Assembly: GCA_036676355.1 (NCBI GenBank)
Contig: JAKFDA010000003.1
Location: forward strand, 1 to 63,692
Origin: ZC4RG42 sp036676355
GTDB lineage: Bacteria; Pseudomonadota; Gammaproteobacteria; Burkholderiales; SG8-39
Length of the DNA: 63,692 nucleotides
Reading direction: 5' to 3'
Each line of letters starts with the position of its first letter. Position 1 is the first letter of the stretch. Below, in pieces: positions 42,951 to 52,190 of this stretch. The notes below the pieces were generated by a model. It was given only the letters and a program-made list of their open reading frames with translations, was not told the origin of the DNA and did not search any database. Both the position numbers and the translations under genes were made by a program.

Positions 42951-45089
42951 CTATAGCGCCACCACCGCCGCTCTGACTTCATCCACCGTCAGGAGTTCGG
43001 ACAACAATCGCGGCGGTTCGAATTCGTCCACCGTATACAACGCATACACCGGCACGCCGGAACGGCCGAGATGGGTGAGCGCCTCGCCGATCGCGGCATC
43101 GCGCGAGGTCCAGTCCGCCCGCAGCAGTGCAACGTTCTTGCCGGCGAAGGCTTCGAGCACGCGCACATCCGCCAGCGTCGTGCGCTTGTTGTACTGACAC
43201 GTCACGCACCACGCCGCAGTGAAATCGACGAACACCGGCCGACCCTGCGCGCGATATTCCGCAACGCGTTGCGCCGACCACGGTTCCCAGCCCTGTTCGA
43301 TCGCTGAACCGGCGTCGGGCGACGCCTCGCGCAACATCGGCACCGCCCAGGCGAGGGCCACACCCAGCACGAAAATCGCCGGCACGCCGAGCGCCAGGCG
43401 CGCCTTGCCCACCGCGGGCGAGCCCCACACCCACGCAACAAATGCGATCACCACCAGCAACGCGAGCATCGCCGCGGCGCCATCGATGCCCGTCTGCATG
43501 CCAAGCACCCAGATCAGCCACACGACCGTGGCGAACATCGGAAAGGCCATGAGGATCTTGAAGCGCATCAGCCACGGCCCCGGTCGCGGCAACGCGCGCG
43601 CAACTGCGGGAATGAGACTCGCGATCAGGTAAGGCGTCGCCATACCGAGCCCGAGCGATGCGAACACCAACAGCGCCTGCGTCGCCGGCAGGCCGATCGC
43701 GAAGCCGAGCGCCGCACCCATGAACGGCGCGGTACAAGGCGAAGCGATCGCCACCGCGATCACGCCGGTGAAGAACGCATCGGCAAGCGGATGGCGGATC
43801 TGCCAGCCGCCGATGTTCGCGGGCAAAACCGCGCGCAACTGGAACACGCCGGCGAGATTCAGCCCGATCAAGGTGAACAGCACCGCCAGCGCCGCGACAA
43901 AACCCGGCTCCTGCAACTGAAAACCCCAACCCAACTGCTCACCCGCGGCGCGCAACGCGAGCAGCAGACCGGCCAGCGCGATGAACGACAGCAGCACACC
44001 GGCCGTATAAGCGAAGCCGCCCGCCACCAATCGCGCGCGTTCGTGCGCGTGATCGGCGAAACCGAGCAGCTTCAATGACAGCACGGGAAACACACAAGGC
44101 ATCAGGTTCAACAACAAGCCGCCGACGAATGCGAACAGCAGCGCGACCGTAAAGGAAAGGCTCGCCTGCGGCGCAACCAAAGAGCCGTCATTCCGGGCCG
44201 ACGCGCCGTACTTGCCGAAATCGAATGTCTGTTCCGGCTTCGGCGCAACAGCGGCGACCTCCGACCATGGCGTCGCCATTGACGCCTCGACGCGTATCGA
44301 ATCCTTACCGAACACCAACACGACCGGCACGATTTCCGGGCTCGCGCTGCGCTGCGGCGACAAGGGCAAGCGCCCTTCCCATGCGTCGCCATGCCAGCGC
44401 CGTTGCAACGGCGCAGCGTGCTCGATCAGGCCGATGGTTTCCGCGAACGCTTCGGCGCGTTCCCCGACCAGCCGCGCGGGCAAGCCTTCCACGCGCAACA
44501 CGATCGCGCCCGCATCAGCGTGCGCGACTGCTTTCACATCGGGCAACTCGACCGGCCGCGCCGCGAATGCCGCAGCGAACGCCTTCTCATGCGCACGAAT
44601 CGGCGTGTCGGTCGGCAGACTGAGCGTGAAATCGCCTGACTCTGGAATGCATTCGATCTTGCACACCAGCCAATCGGCGCGCAGGTTGATGTCGAGTGTG
44701 TTGGAAGCGAAATCGGCAGGCAGATGTACCGGAACCGGCAACAGCACCGTGCCTTCATAGCCGTAGTTCAACAGCGAACCGACCGGCAAACGAACGGGCG
44801 TCGGCCAATCGATCTCGCCCGCCTTCACTCCGGCCGGCAGCGCCCACTTGAGCATGGTCGGCAAACCCGAATCGCCCGGATTGCGCCAATAGGTGTGCCA
44901 CTCCGGCTGATGACGAATGAGCAGTCCGAGCCACATCGATCCGCCCGCCGAAACACCTTCCGGCGCGTGGACGACCAGTTCGGCGCGAACCTGCGGTGTG
45001 GTGACGACGGAAGATGCCTGCGCAGTGAGCGCGCAGAAGGCGAGAACAACAACCGATAAAAATCGAAACAATGCTGCCGGTAGGGCCAT
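42951..45089 (-). CDS. dsbD: Thiol:disulfide interchange protein DsbD (ScsB-like)
   Basis: DsbD passes electrons from cytoplasmic thioredoxin across the inner membrane to periplasmic proteins. The 712-residue protein has a signal peptide and a periplasmic N-terminal domain with C143 and C147 (CKIEC). The eight-helix central domain has C332 (MPCVFPV) and C452 (SPCTAPF). The C-terminal thioredoxin domain has WCVTC (C628 and C631). The long N-terminal domain with CxxxC resembles ScsB-type DsbD. Confidence 0.92.
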   Translation of the reverse strand: MALPAALFRFLSVVVLAFCALTAQASSVVTTPQVRAELVVHAPEGVSAGGSMWLGLLIRHQPEWHTYWRNPGDSGLPTMLKWALPAGVKAGEIDWPTPVRLPVGSLLNYGYEGTVLLPVPVHLPADFASNTLDINLRADWLVCKIECIPESGDFTLSLPTDTPIRAHEKAFAAAFAARPVELPDVKAVAHADAGAIVLRVEGLPARLVGERAEAFAETIGLIEHAAPLQRRWHGDAWEGRLPLSPQRSASPEIVPVVLVFGKDSIRVEASMATPWSEVAAVAPKPEQTFDFGKYGASARNDGSLVAPQASLSFTVALLFAFVGGLLLNLMPCVFPVLSLKLLGFADHAHERARLVAGGFAYTAGVLLSFIALAGLLLALRAAGEQLGWGFQLQEPGFVAALAVLFTLIGLNLAGVFQLRAVLPANIGGWQIRHPLADAFFTGVIAVAIASPCTAPFMGAALGFAIGLPATQALLVFASLGLGMATPYLIASLIPAVARALPRPGPWLMRFKILMAFPMFATVVWLIWVLGMQTGIDGAAAMLALLVVIAFVAWVWGSPAVGKARLALGVPAIFVLGVALAWAVPMLREASPDAGSAIEQGWEPWSAQRVAEYRAQGRPVFVDFTAAWCVTCQYNKRTTLADVRVLEAFAGKNVALLRADWTSRDAAIGEALTHLGRSGVPVYALYTVDEFEPPRLLSELLTVDEVRAAVVAL

Positions 45090-45357
45090 TGATACGTCGT
45101 GCCGGAATAAGTGCCGAAAGCGATATTAACGCGCGCGTCGCACGTCAGACACGCCCGGGCCGAGCGCCGGCGAGTGACTTTCGATAGTGTTTGGTCGCCC
45201 AGGCGAAGAACGCGCACCCGAGCCGTTACAATCGAGCGGCGCATGACGCCTTCAATCGCCGAAAGAATCCGGCCTGAAAAATGACGAATAAGCGATATCG
45301 ACCGGACTCCGGCTTCAAGCCTCGAATGCCCGATGCGGGCACGGAGGCGGCGGCGGC

Positions 45358-46263
45358 ATGAACCACCGACTGAACCTATCCACGGTGGTCCTGCTCGTCC
45401 TGCCGCCGCTGCTTTGGGCCGGCAACTCGGTCGTCGGGCGCGCGGTGTACGACATGGTGCCGCCCATGACGCTCAACTTTCTGCGCTGGGTGGTCGCCGC
45501 GCTGATATTGCTGCCGTTCGGCCATGCGATCTTCCGGCGCGGGAGCGGTCTGCTGACCAACTGGCGGCGCTACGCGCTGCTGGGTCTGCTCGGCGTCGGC
45601 TCGTACAACTCGCTGCAGTACCTCGCACTACACACGTCTTCGGCGGTGAACGTCACGCTGGTCGCATCGAGCATGCCGGTATGGATGCTGATCATCGGCC
45701 GCCTGTTTCACGGTGCCGCCATCCGGTCCATGCAAGTGATCGGCTCGGTGCTGTCGCTCGCTGGCGTGCTCGTCATCCTCGCGCAGGGGCAATGGGCGCA
45801 ACTGCTGCAGCTGCAATTCGTGCCCGGCGACCTGCTGATGATCGTCGCCACCATCCTCTGGTCGTTCTACAGCTGGCAACTCATTCGCGGCGGAGACAGC
45901 GAAGCGATCCGCAGCACCTGGGCGACCTTTGTCCTTGCGCAAGTGGTCTACGGCGCGGCGTGGTCGGGCTTCTTCACCGCGATCGAATGGAGCATCACCG
46001 ATGTGGATTTCGACTGGAACTGGACATTGACGGCCGCACTCGCGTACGTCGCCATCGGGCCGGCGGTCATCGCCTACCGCTGCTGGGGAGTCGGCGTGCA
46101 GCGCGTAGGCCCCACTACGGCGGGCTTCTTCAACAACCTCACGCCGCTCTTCGCCGCGCTGCTCGCGCTCTTCATGCTCGGCGAAACGCCGCAGCTCTAT
46201 CACGCACTCGCCTTCGCGCTCATTCTCGGCGGCATCGTGCTGTCGTCGCGGCAGCGCGCGTAG
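45358..46263 (+). CDS. EamA/DMT-superfamily transporter
   Basis: The 301-residue protein has ten predicted helices as two EamA repeats, with the conserved PPLLWAGNSVVGRAV at the start and GPTTAGFFNNLTPLFAALLALFMLGE in the second repeat. These carriers export metabolites or drugs; the substrate is unknown. The next gene is another DMT-type protein 19 bp downstream, so the two are likely cotranscribed. Confidence 0.88.
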   Translation: MNHRLNLSTVVLLVLPPLLWAGNSVVGRAVYDMVPPMTLNFLRWVVAALILLPFGHAIFRRGSGLLTNWRRYALLGLLGVGSYNSLQYLALHTSSAVNVTLVASSMPVWMLIIGRLFHGAAIRSMQVIGSVLSLAGVLVILAQGQWAQLLQLQFVPGDLLMIVATILWSFYSWQLIRGGDSEAIRSTWATFVLAQVVYGAAWSGFFTAIEWSITDVDFDWNWTLTAALAYVAIGPAVIAYRCWGVGVQRVGPTTAGFFNNLTPLFAALLALFMLGETPQLYHALAFALILGGIVLSSRQRA

Positions 46264-46282
46264 CTCGACTGGAAAGGATGCT

Positions 46283-46732
46283 ATGAATTATTTGTTCGCC
46301 GCCATGGCCTTCGTGTGCGGGGCCATCGTTCCACTGCAGGCAGCGATCAACGCGACGCTGCGCACCCACCTGCCCAGCGCCATGCAGGCCGCGCTGGTCT
46401 CATTCACGGTCGGCACCATCGCACTGCTGCTTTACTGCATCGCCGAGCGCGCGCCGTGGCCGACAGTGTCCTCCGTTGCCAACGTGCCATGGTGGGGATG
46501 GATCGGCGGCGTCCTCGGCGCGTTCTTCGTTTTCTCGTCGCTCGTCGTCGTGCCGAAGCTCGGCGCCGCCGCGATGCTCGCGATCATCGTCGCCGGGCAA
46601 ATGACGGCTTCGCTTCTGATGGATCACTTCGGCGTGCTCGGATTGACGCAACAGCCGATTTCGTTCTGGCGCGTTTTCGGTGTACTGCTGGTGATTGCCG
46701 GAGTCGGGGTGACGATGGCGTCATCGAAGTAA
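46283..46732 (+). CDS. DMT-family DUF606 (YdcZ-like) small transporter
   Basis: The 149-residue protein has five helices, with the DUF606 pattern GAIVPLQAAINATLR, FTVGTIALL, GGVLGAFFVFSSLVVVPKLG and a final FGVLLVIAGVGVTMAS. Such half-size proteins dimerise or pair. GGAAAGG precedes the ATG. Substrate unknown. Confidence 0.85.
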   Translation: MNYLFAAMAFVCGAIVPLQAAINATLRTHLPSAMQAALVSFTVGTIALLLYCIAERAPWPTVSSVANVPWWGWIGGVLGAFFVFSSLVVVPKLGAAAMLAIIVAGQMTASLLMDHFGVLGLTQQPISFWRVFGVLLVIAGVGVTMASSK

Positions 46733-46740
46733 GCTAAACA

Positions 46741-46756
46741 GCCGTTCGTGGTGAGG
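46741..46756. repeat. Single partial palindromic repeat (copy 5)
   Basis: A short GCCGTTCGTGGTGAGG fragment of the main repeat family lies directly after the DUF606 stop. Confidence 0.5.
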
Positions 46757-46899
46757 CCCCCGAACCGCGAACGCGCTGTACCCCCTTGGAGTCCCGCGTC
46801 CCGCGCGGTTTTAATGCACATCGAAATTTTTTGCTCACTTGCCGGGCGGTGATGCGGCAGACCATGACCATCTTGCAACTCGCCCGGGAAATTCGTTCG

Positions 46900-47180
46900 C
46901 GAACCTTGTTCCTGCTGATTCTGCTTTTGCGCGATGTGTTTACCCGTTCCGTGGCAACGAACTCACAAGAATGTGCGAAGCCGGCTTCGAATGGGGTCGA
47001 CGCGTGATGACGCTGCAAGCCACCGACACCAACGAGCGCACTATTCAAATCCGTGTTCTCGCTGGTTTCGCAACAAGCGGTGCGGACTTGCATTTAATTG
47101 CCTCACCCGGGCAAGTCTCATTGAGTACACATTCAGTGAGGCATGCGGATGCGCTATCGTAAGTGCGCGCTCATTTCCAT
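46900..47180 (+). pseudogene. Decayed MscS C-terminal fragment
   Basis: The reading frame gives CEAGF then EWGRRVMTLQATDTNERTIQ and IRVLAG, close to EWDQRVCTLQVTDTSERAMQ and VRVLAS of the intact channel at 38754-39896. Further along, RHADALS then a stop codon (47160-47162) then VRAHF aligns with EHAEALPHVRAEL. Between them the similarity moves to another frame (CLTRASLIEY versus CRVREGLIAF), so there are compensating frameshifts. Upstream of about 46900 I cannot follow it. It is a broken second mscS copy next to the methylase cassette. No other gene is seen in 46733-47232. Confidence 0.7.
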
Positions 47181-47232
47181 CGAACCCAAGCCCACGCACG
47201 GCGATTGACCCCGCTAACAGCAGAGCCAAGAA

Positions 47233-48099
47233 TTAGCGAACTGCCAAGACGTTATCTTTACGTTCCGCTCCACGAAAGCGTGCCTCGTCAATCTCGAATG
47301 AAGTCACGAGAAGCTCTTCATAGTCCCCCCGGAACGCAGAATCCGCGGCGATCACGCTGCTCCTGCGTAGTGGCTGTACAACAAAATCGCTTCTGTAGAG
47401 CTCAACCACGGAGGGGTGATACGCATTCGTAGCGACGACTTGAACGCCCCGCTCTTTCGCAGACATCAAGGCATTCCTTAAGCGAACTTGGTCGTCCCAG
47501 CTAAAAATCCGCTCGTTGTACTTTAAAAAGCCATTGTAATTGTGACGAACGGTATATGGCGGATCTGCGAATACAAGATCACCTTCTCCTGCATCACTGA
47601 TTATCTGTTCAAAGTCGCTTACGATAAGGCTCACATTAGCTAGTCGCTTACCAAGCGCCTCAAAGTCATCCGTTTCAAGCAAGACGTTCTCTTTTGTTCC
47701 CTTTGGGACATTAAATTCCCCACGGCGATTCACCCGATACAGCCCATTCCAACAAGTTCTATTGAGATATATGAACCTCGCCGCTCTCGCCGGCAGTGAA
47801 CGTGGCCGTGACTGCCTCACCTTGTAATAGTGCCCCTCCGAGTGCAAACGTTGATGCTCCTTCAGCCGCTTCCAGACTTTCGCATAGTCATCGCGGATGG
47901 CCTTATACGTTTCTATGAGCTCTGCGTTTAGATCAGCTAGCGTTGCCGAAACCGGGTTAAGTGAGAAAAACGTGGCCGCGCTACCGAGAAAGGGCTCGAA
48001 ATAGTGCCCATATGTTTTCGGGAAAACATGCCTATATCTGTCGACGAACCAGCGCTTCCCCCCAGCCCACTTAAGTAATGGAATGAGCCCCTTTGTCAT
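47233..48099 (-). CDS. DNA adenine N6-methyltransferase, D12 class (Dam-like)
   Basis: The 288-residue protein has the alpha-class order of motifs: LKWAGGKRWF (motif X), FEPFLGSAATFF (motif I) and FADPPY (motif IV, 177-182). The segment LNRTCWNGLYRVN matches the substrate-pocket region of Dam and DpnII-type enzymes. It methylates adenine N6 with SAM, and GATC is a plausible target by that similarity. It follows a DGQHR gene with an ATGA overlap, so the two are one operon. Base composition is visibly lower in GC than neighbours, which suggests transfer. Confidence 0.9.
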   Translation of the reverse strand: MTKGLIPLLKWAGGKRWFVDRYRHVFPKTYGHYFEPFLGSAATFFSLNPVSATLADLNAELIETYKAIRDDYAKVWKRLKEHQRLHSEGHYYKVRQSRPRSLPARAARFIYLNRTCWNGLYRVNRRGEFNVPKGTKENVLLETDDFEALGKRLANVSLIVSDFEQIISDAGEGDLVFADPPYTVRHNYNGFLKYNERIFSWDDQVRLRNALMSAKERGVQVVATNAYHPSVVELYRSDFVVQPLRRSSVIAADSAFRGDYEELLVTSFEIDEARFRGAERKDNVLAVR

Positions 48100-50423
48100 T
48101 GTTCTTCCCGTTTCATAATGGCGGTATAGCCGTATGCCTTGATACGAGTCGACAGCGTGTTCCAGATACGGTCTATAAAACCGAAATGCTCTGCCTTGTA
48201 GGTCCTACCCTCCGCTCGGTGAGCCGGTATCCGCCGCAGCTCATTAATCTTATCCATCCAATCGAAGGCAAAGGCCACACCTTTTTCGTTAGGCTCCGGA
48301 ATATGGAATACGTCCCTGAAAAGGTTTTTATGTGCTTTCTGTTCTATGATTTTCTTGAACTCGATGAAGTCAAGGTATGTCTCTAGTGGCCCCCGGTCCT
48401 CAACCGGATAATCGAGAGATTTCTCATACGCTCGTGTCCGGATTTCTTTGCTGATCACACCTTTTTCCCAGTACGCGTTCCTGTCCTCTCCGTATAGCGC
48501 GCGGAAAACAGCAAAGATATGTTTGCCAGTCAGCCCATTAATTTCTTGCAGTTGACGGTCTGCTTGGTTCTGTAGCTCTTCAGATTGTGTAATCTGCCAT
48601 TCATCAAAGCCGACCGGATGGAATGAGGGCTCTTTAGCTTTGATGATATTTGCGAGCCTAAAGAAGTATTCTGGGGGCCCACCACTTCCATACTGTACGC
48701 TGAACGTTTGGTCGACGTTGGGCACCCCGGATTTGATGAAATCCAGAACGGGACTCAAGAGCGGTGAAACATCCGCGATAAGTTGGTGCTCAGGCGTCCT
48801 CCTGGCTCGCTCGAGGTCACCCTTATAGATGTGAGAAACCATTTCACCAAGCAATGCAGTAAAGGCTTGTGTGCCTTCATTCGTGCACACTTTTCCTTCT
48901 CTGCCGCGATCCCACCGTGTCATGTCGGCATTGGCGATCTGAGAGAAATAGAGATTTAACGCCTTCTGGGCACGAAGCAGCGTGCCGTTATCGGTCGTTC
49001 CGCATAGCGGCCCCTGCTCATATTGAGCCTTCCCGATCGCCCTACCTAGCAAGCCGTATCGTTTCAAGCCAAGCTTGACCTGCGGAACAGTTAGACAAGC
49101 TTTTGCTGTAGCCCTAAGCCCTTCCGCGGTGAAGCGCCCATAGAAGACACTTCCCAAATCTCTGCTGAGCTGCTGTATTAGGCGCGCAGCAATGGCGCCA
49201 ATTCTTTCCACCGGGTCCTCAGAGCCCCACTTAAGCTGCCCTTCTAAATCGTCCAGAAGGGTCTTAGGCACCGGGCGTTGCTCGTGATTAATTGTGACGA
49301 ACAGGCCAGCTTCCTCCGATTTCTTCAATCCCTCGAAGGCGACGACCATCAGTTTGTCGTCCATGTAGCGGGCTGGAAGATTAGCGTAGCCATACAGCCG
49401 ATGCTGACCGTCGATAACCCACGCCGACTTATATGTATCTGGCAAATAGAGATGTCCGAAGTGAGCGTCGGTCACAAGATCCTTCTGAAGGATGTCGAAC
49501 CTCGGTGGCTTCACAAAATTGATGAGTAGATTGTTCGCAAAATACCCGCCCTGCTCTATGAAATCACCGATTTGTTTTAGTCGATTCTTTTGTATCAGCC
49601 TTTGATAAGTAGGATGACCTTCAGGGTCGTCCAACGTTCGATGGTTTACGAACGCGATTTTCAGCAGATGCGCCGGCGTAGTAACGAACGAATAGAACGT
49701 CTTCCCGCCCAATCGTCCTTTCGTTGCAGGGACTCTGATACCTTCCAGCTGGGGAATCTTTTGATCCTTGAGAAACTCCGCCAAGAACTGATACCGAGAA
49801 GCGCGGCCTAGATGTTCAACCAGCTGCGTGTAGTACGGGAGCTCCATCTCGGTGACACGTTTGATGTTGTGGTGCTTTGCTATTTCTACCTCTTGCTCAG
49901 ACCAGATGATGTTTTCAGTAACGTAGAACCAAAGTATCTTAGGCTTGAACTCGTTCCCATAAAATCGCTTTACTGCGTTGGCAATATCACCTGTTTTCTT
50001 ACCAAATCCCTCTAGGTCAGCCTTTAAACTCAGCCGGCCAAGCCTTTCCTGTGCGCGACACCGAGTAACTATAACGGTCTCGTCATCGCGCGCATACACG
50101 GAGATCGAAGCGTTTCCTAATACCTCCTTGCGGCGTTTTAGCTGAATCCTAAATTGCCCCCCTTCGTTCATCTCTTGGTAGCCCATCTTGTACAGGAGCA
50201 CCCACCACTTGTTTTCAAGCCTCTCAGCCACAAGCTTTGGTCGCTGTAACTTCACGCCCCTTTTTAAGCGGCGATGAACTAGCCATCCTTCCCCAAGAAG
50301 CGAGCCTTCTTCTTCAGGCTTACAGGTCTTAAGGTCCCATAGTGTGTTTCTACGCCGATACTCACGACGTAAATCCTGGGGGTTATCTAACAAAGGATGT
50401 AGTGGGGACTCGGATTCCGACAT
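48096..50423 (-). CDS. DGQHR-domain protein of unknown function (DndB-like core) paired with the methylase
   Basis: The predicted 775-residue protein has three parts. Residues 1-215 have the strand and helix pattern of a restriction-endonuclease-like domain, but the place of the usual E-x-K reads TRCR (120-123), so catalysis there is doubtful. The middle has the DGQHR motif as VIDGQHRLYGYA (336 to 347) with a following INHEQRPVPKTLLDDL, as in DndB. The C-terminal 300 residues are helical and unassigned. ATG 50423 has GGGAGGG just upstream and is preferred over 50459. The gene overlaps the methylase start and is more AT-rich than the genome average here. Confidence 0.8.
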   Translation of the reverse strand: MSESESPLHPLLDNPQDLRREYRRRNTLWDLKTCKPEEEGSLLGEGWLVHRRLKRGVKLQRPKLVAERLENKWWVLLYKMGYQEMNEGGQFRIQLKRRKEVLGNASISVYARDDETVIVTRCRAQERLGRLSLKADLEGFGKKTGDIANAVKRFYGNEFKPKILWFYVTENIIWSEQEVEIAKHHNIKRVTEMELPYYTQLVEHLGRASRYQFLAEFLKDQKIPQLEGIRVPATKGRLGGKTFYSFVTTPAHLLKIAFVNHRTLDDPEGHPTYQRLIQKNRLKQIGDFIEQGGYFANNLLINFVKPPRFDILQKDLVTDAHFGHLYLPDTYKSAWVIDGQHRLYGYANLPARYMDDKLMVVAFEGLKKSEEAGLFVTINHEQRPVPKTLLDDLEGQLKWGSEDPVERIGAIAARLIQQLSRDLGSVFYGRFTAEGLRATAKACLTVPQVKLGLKRYGLLGRAIGKAQYEQGPLCGTTDNGTLLRAQKALNLYFSQIANADMTRWDRGREGKVCTNEGTQAFTALLGEMVSHIYKGDLERARRTPEHQLIADVSPLLSPVLDFIKSGVPNVDQTFSVQYGSGGPPEYFFRLANIIKAKEPSFHPVGFDEWQITQSEELQNQADRQLQEINGLTGKHIFAVFRALYGEDRNAYWEKGVISKEIRTRAYEKSLDYPVEDRGPLETYLDFIEFKKIIEQKAHKNLFRDVFHIPEPNEKGVAFAFDWMDKINELRRIPAHRAEGRTYKAEHFGFIDRIWNTLSTRIKAYGYTAIMKREEQ

Positions 50424-50588
50424 GCGCCCTCCCAAGCACAGATTATCGATGCACGCCAATATCGCGACCCGTTGGTTCCGTCATGCCCCAAATTCGAGGA
50501 GCATGAAGAGTGCTTAGTCGTGCACGGCGCTGTCTTATTCGCACTATCATTGTAAGACTGAACGGATTACGGCCAGTAGGCCTAAATT

Positions 50589-50606
50589 AGCCCGTTCTGG
50601 GCTTTT
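50589..50606. terminator. Weak hairpin with T-tract between the cassette and the GGDEF gene
   Basis: AGCCC and GGGCT pair across GTTCT and are followed by TTTTGCTG. The stem is only 5 bp. The remaining 50424-50712 has no gene that I can support. Confidence 0.3.
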
Positions 50607-50712
50607 GCTGAACAATTGATCTTCCGTTAAGGCTTGGCGCACGCCGTCAATTCATGCCTTTCGCAGCGGGGTTGAGCCGGTATACTTTCTCCAGTTTTTT
50701 CGGCCCCGCTTC

Positions 50713-52068
50713 ATGCCTGACACCACCAATCCGCTGTTCGCCAAGGTGATGGACCTGATGCTCGACGCCGTCTGCGCCGTCGACAGTGACAACCGCTTCG
50801 TTTTCGTCAGCGCTGCCTGCGAGTCCATTTTCGGCTACACGCCGGAAGAGATGGTCGGTCAGCCGATGATCGACTTCATTTTTCCCGAAGATCGGGAACG
50901 AACGCTGGAAGCGGCCGGCAAAGTTGTTTCCGGCACTCCTCACCTCCACTTTCGCAATCGTTATGTGCGCAAAGACGGCACGATCGTGCACATCATGTGG
51001 GCGGCGCGATGCTCGGACGGCAATTTGCGGGTGGGCGTCGCGCGCGACGTCACCGAACTGGTGCGGGGCGAGTCCCTGCAGGCGGCGGTGTATGCCATCT
51101 CCGAAGCAGCGCACACGCACAAAGATCTGGATGCGCTGTTTCGATGCATTCATGAGATCGTCGTCAGTCTGCTACCGGTCGGCGATTTTGTCGTCGCGCT
51201 CTGCGATCACGATGAACGGTGCGGTGAGCTCGCTTTTCCTTACGCCGTTTACGATCGAAACAAGGACGCGCAGTCCAGCAGACTGGCTGCCGAATCACTC
51301 TGCGCCGAAGTCGTCCGTCGCGGACAGGCCTTGCCGTTGACCGATGCCGGCGGAACAGATTTGCCGCCTGACGTCGCGCGCATCGCCGAGCATGATTCGT
51401 GCGGCTGGCTGGGCGTTCCGCTCCGCTTACAAAAGAGTGTCATCGGCGCGCTGGTGATACAGCACTGTTCGGCCAAAACACGCTATTCGGAGAAAGACCA
51501 GGAGTTGCTGGAGTTTGTTTCGGTCCAGGTTGCCGCCGCAATCGAACGCAAACAGGCAGCAATGCGCTTGCAGCACCTCGCACTGCACGACGTCCTGACC
51601 GATCTTCCCAATCGCGGCCTCTTTTATGATCGGCTGAGCACCGCGCTGGCTCGGGCGCGACGCAACCGCGTCCGCATGGCACTGCTGTACATCGATCTGG
51701 ACGAATTCAAGCAGGTGAATGACTGCTTCGGCCATCTCGTCGGTGATGCATTGCTGCGCCAGGTTGCGCAGCGCCTGACATCGTGTGTGCGCGAGTCCGA
51801 CACCGTCGGCCGCGTTGGCGGTGACGAGTTCGTCGTGGTGCTAGACGGTCTCGACACACCGGAACACGCCTCGATGGTCGCCGAGAAAATCCGCGCCACC
51901 CTCGAGCGGCCCTTTGATCTGGCCGGTCACTGTTTGCGCATTGCGGCGAGCGTCGGCATCGCCATTTATCCCGAGCATGGCGACGACAGCGAGGAACTGG
52001 TGCGCTACGCCGATGCGGCGATGTACGACGACAAGGGGCAAGGCAAGAATCTGGTGCGGCAAGCGTAA
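50713..52068 (+). CDS. PAS-GAF-GGDEF diguanylate cyclase
   Basis: The 451-residue cytoplasmic protein has a PAS domain (about 8-115), a GAF domain (about 125-278) and a GGDEF domain (285-450). The active-site motif GGDEF (369-373) is intact, and the product-inhibition I-site RESD (360-363) lies exactly five residues before it. It should make cyclic di-GMP in response to a signal on PAS or GAF. There is no EAL domain. Downstream effectors in this window could include the c-di-GMP riboswitch of the pilin operon. Confidence 0.92.
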   Translation: MPDTTNPLFAKVMDLMLDAVCAVDSDNRFVFVSAACESIFGYTPEEMVGQPMIDFIFPEDRERTLEAAGKVVSGTPHLHFRNRYVRKDGTIVHIMWAARCSDGNLRVGVARDVTELVRGESLQAAVYAISEAAHTHKDLDALFRCIHEIVVSLLPVGDFVVALCDHDERCGELAFPYAVYDRNKDAQSSRLAAESLCAEVVRRGQALPLTDAGGTDLPPDVARIAEHDSCGWLGVPLRLQKSVIGALVIQHCSAKTRYSEKDQELLEFVSVQVAAAIERKQAAMRLQHLALHDVLTDLPNRGLFYDRLSTALARARRNRVRMALLYIDLDEFKQVNDCFGHLVGDALLRQVAQRLTSCVRESDTVGRVGGDEFVVVLDGLDTPEHASMVAEKIRATLERPFDLAGHCLRIAASVGIAIYPEHGDDSEELVRYADAAMYDDKGQGKNLVRQA

Positions 52069-52097
52069 GCTGGGTTTCTTCGATGCCTTATCGCACG

Positions 52098-52171
52098 GCC
52101 GTTCATGGGTCGACTGCTCGCCTGCTCGCAGTGGATTCCGGCTCACGCTTCACGCGTCCGGAATGACGGCG
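52098..52171. repeat. Palindromic intergenic repeat (copy 6)
   Basis: It joins GCCGTTCATGGGTCGACTGC to a GGATTCCGG...CCGGAATGACGG unit between the cyclase and HAD genes. Confidence 0.6.
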
Positions 52172-52190
52172 CATGACAAAGAGATAACGA

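Noticed and set aside
47200..50650. Attachment-site direct repeats flanking the methylase cassette
   Set aside because: No convincing direct repeat of 10 bp or more was seen at the two edges, and no integrase or tRNA is adjacent.
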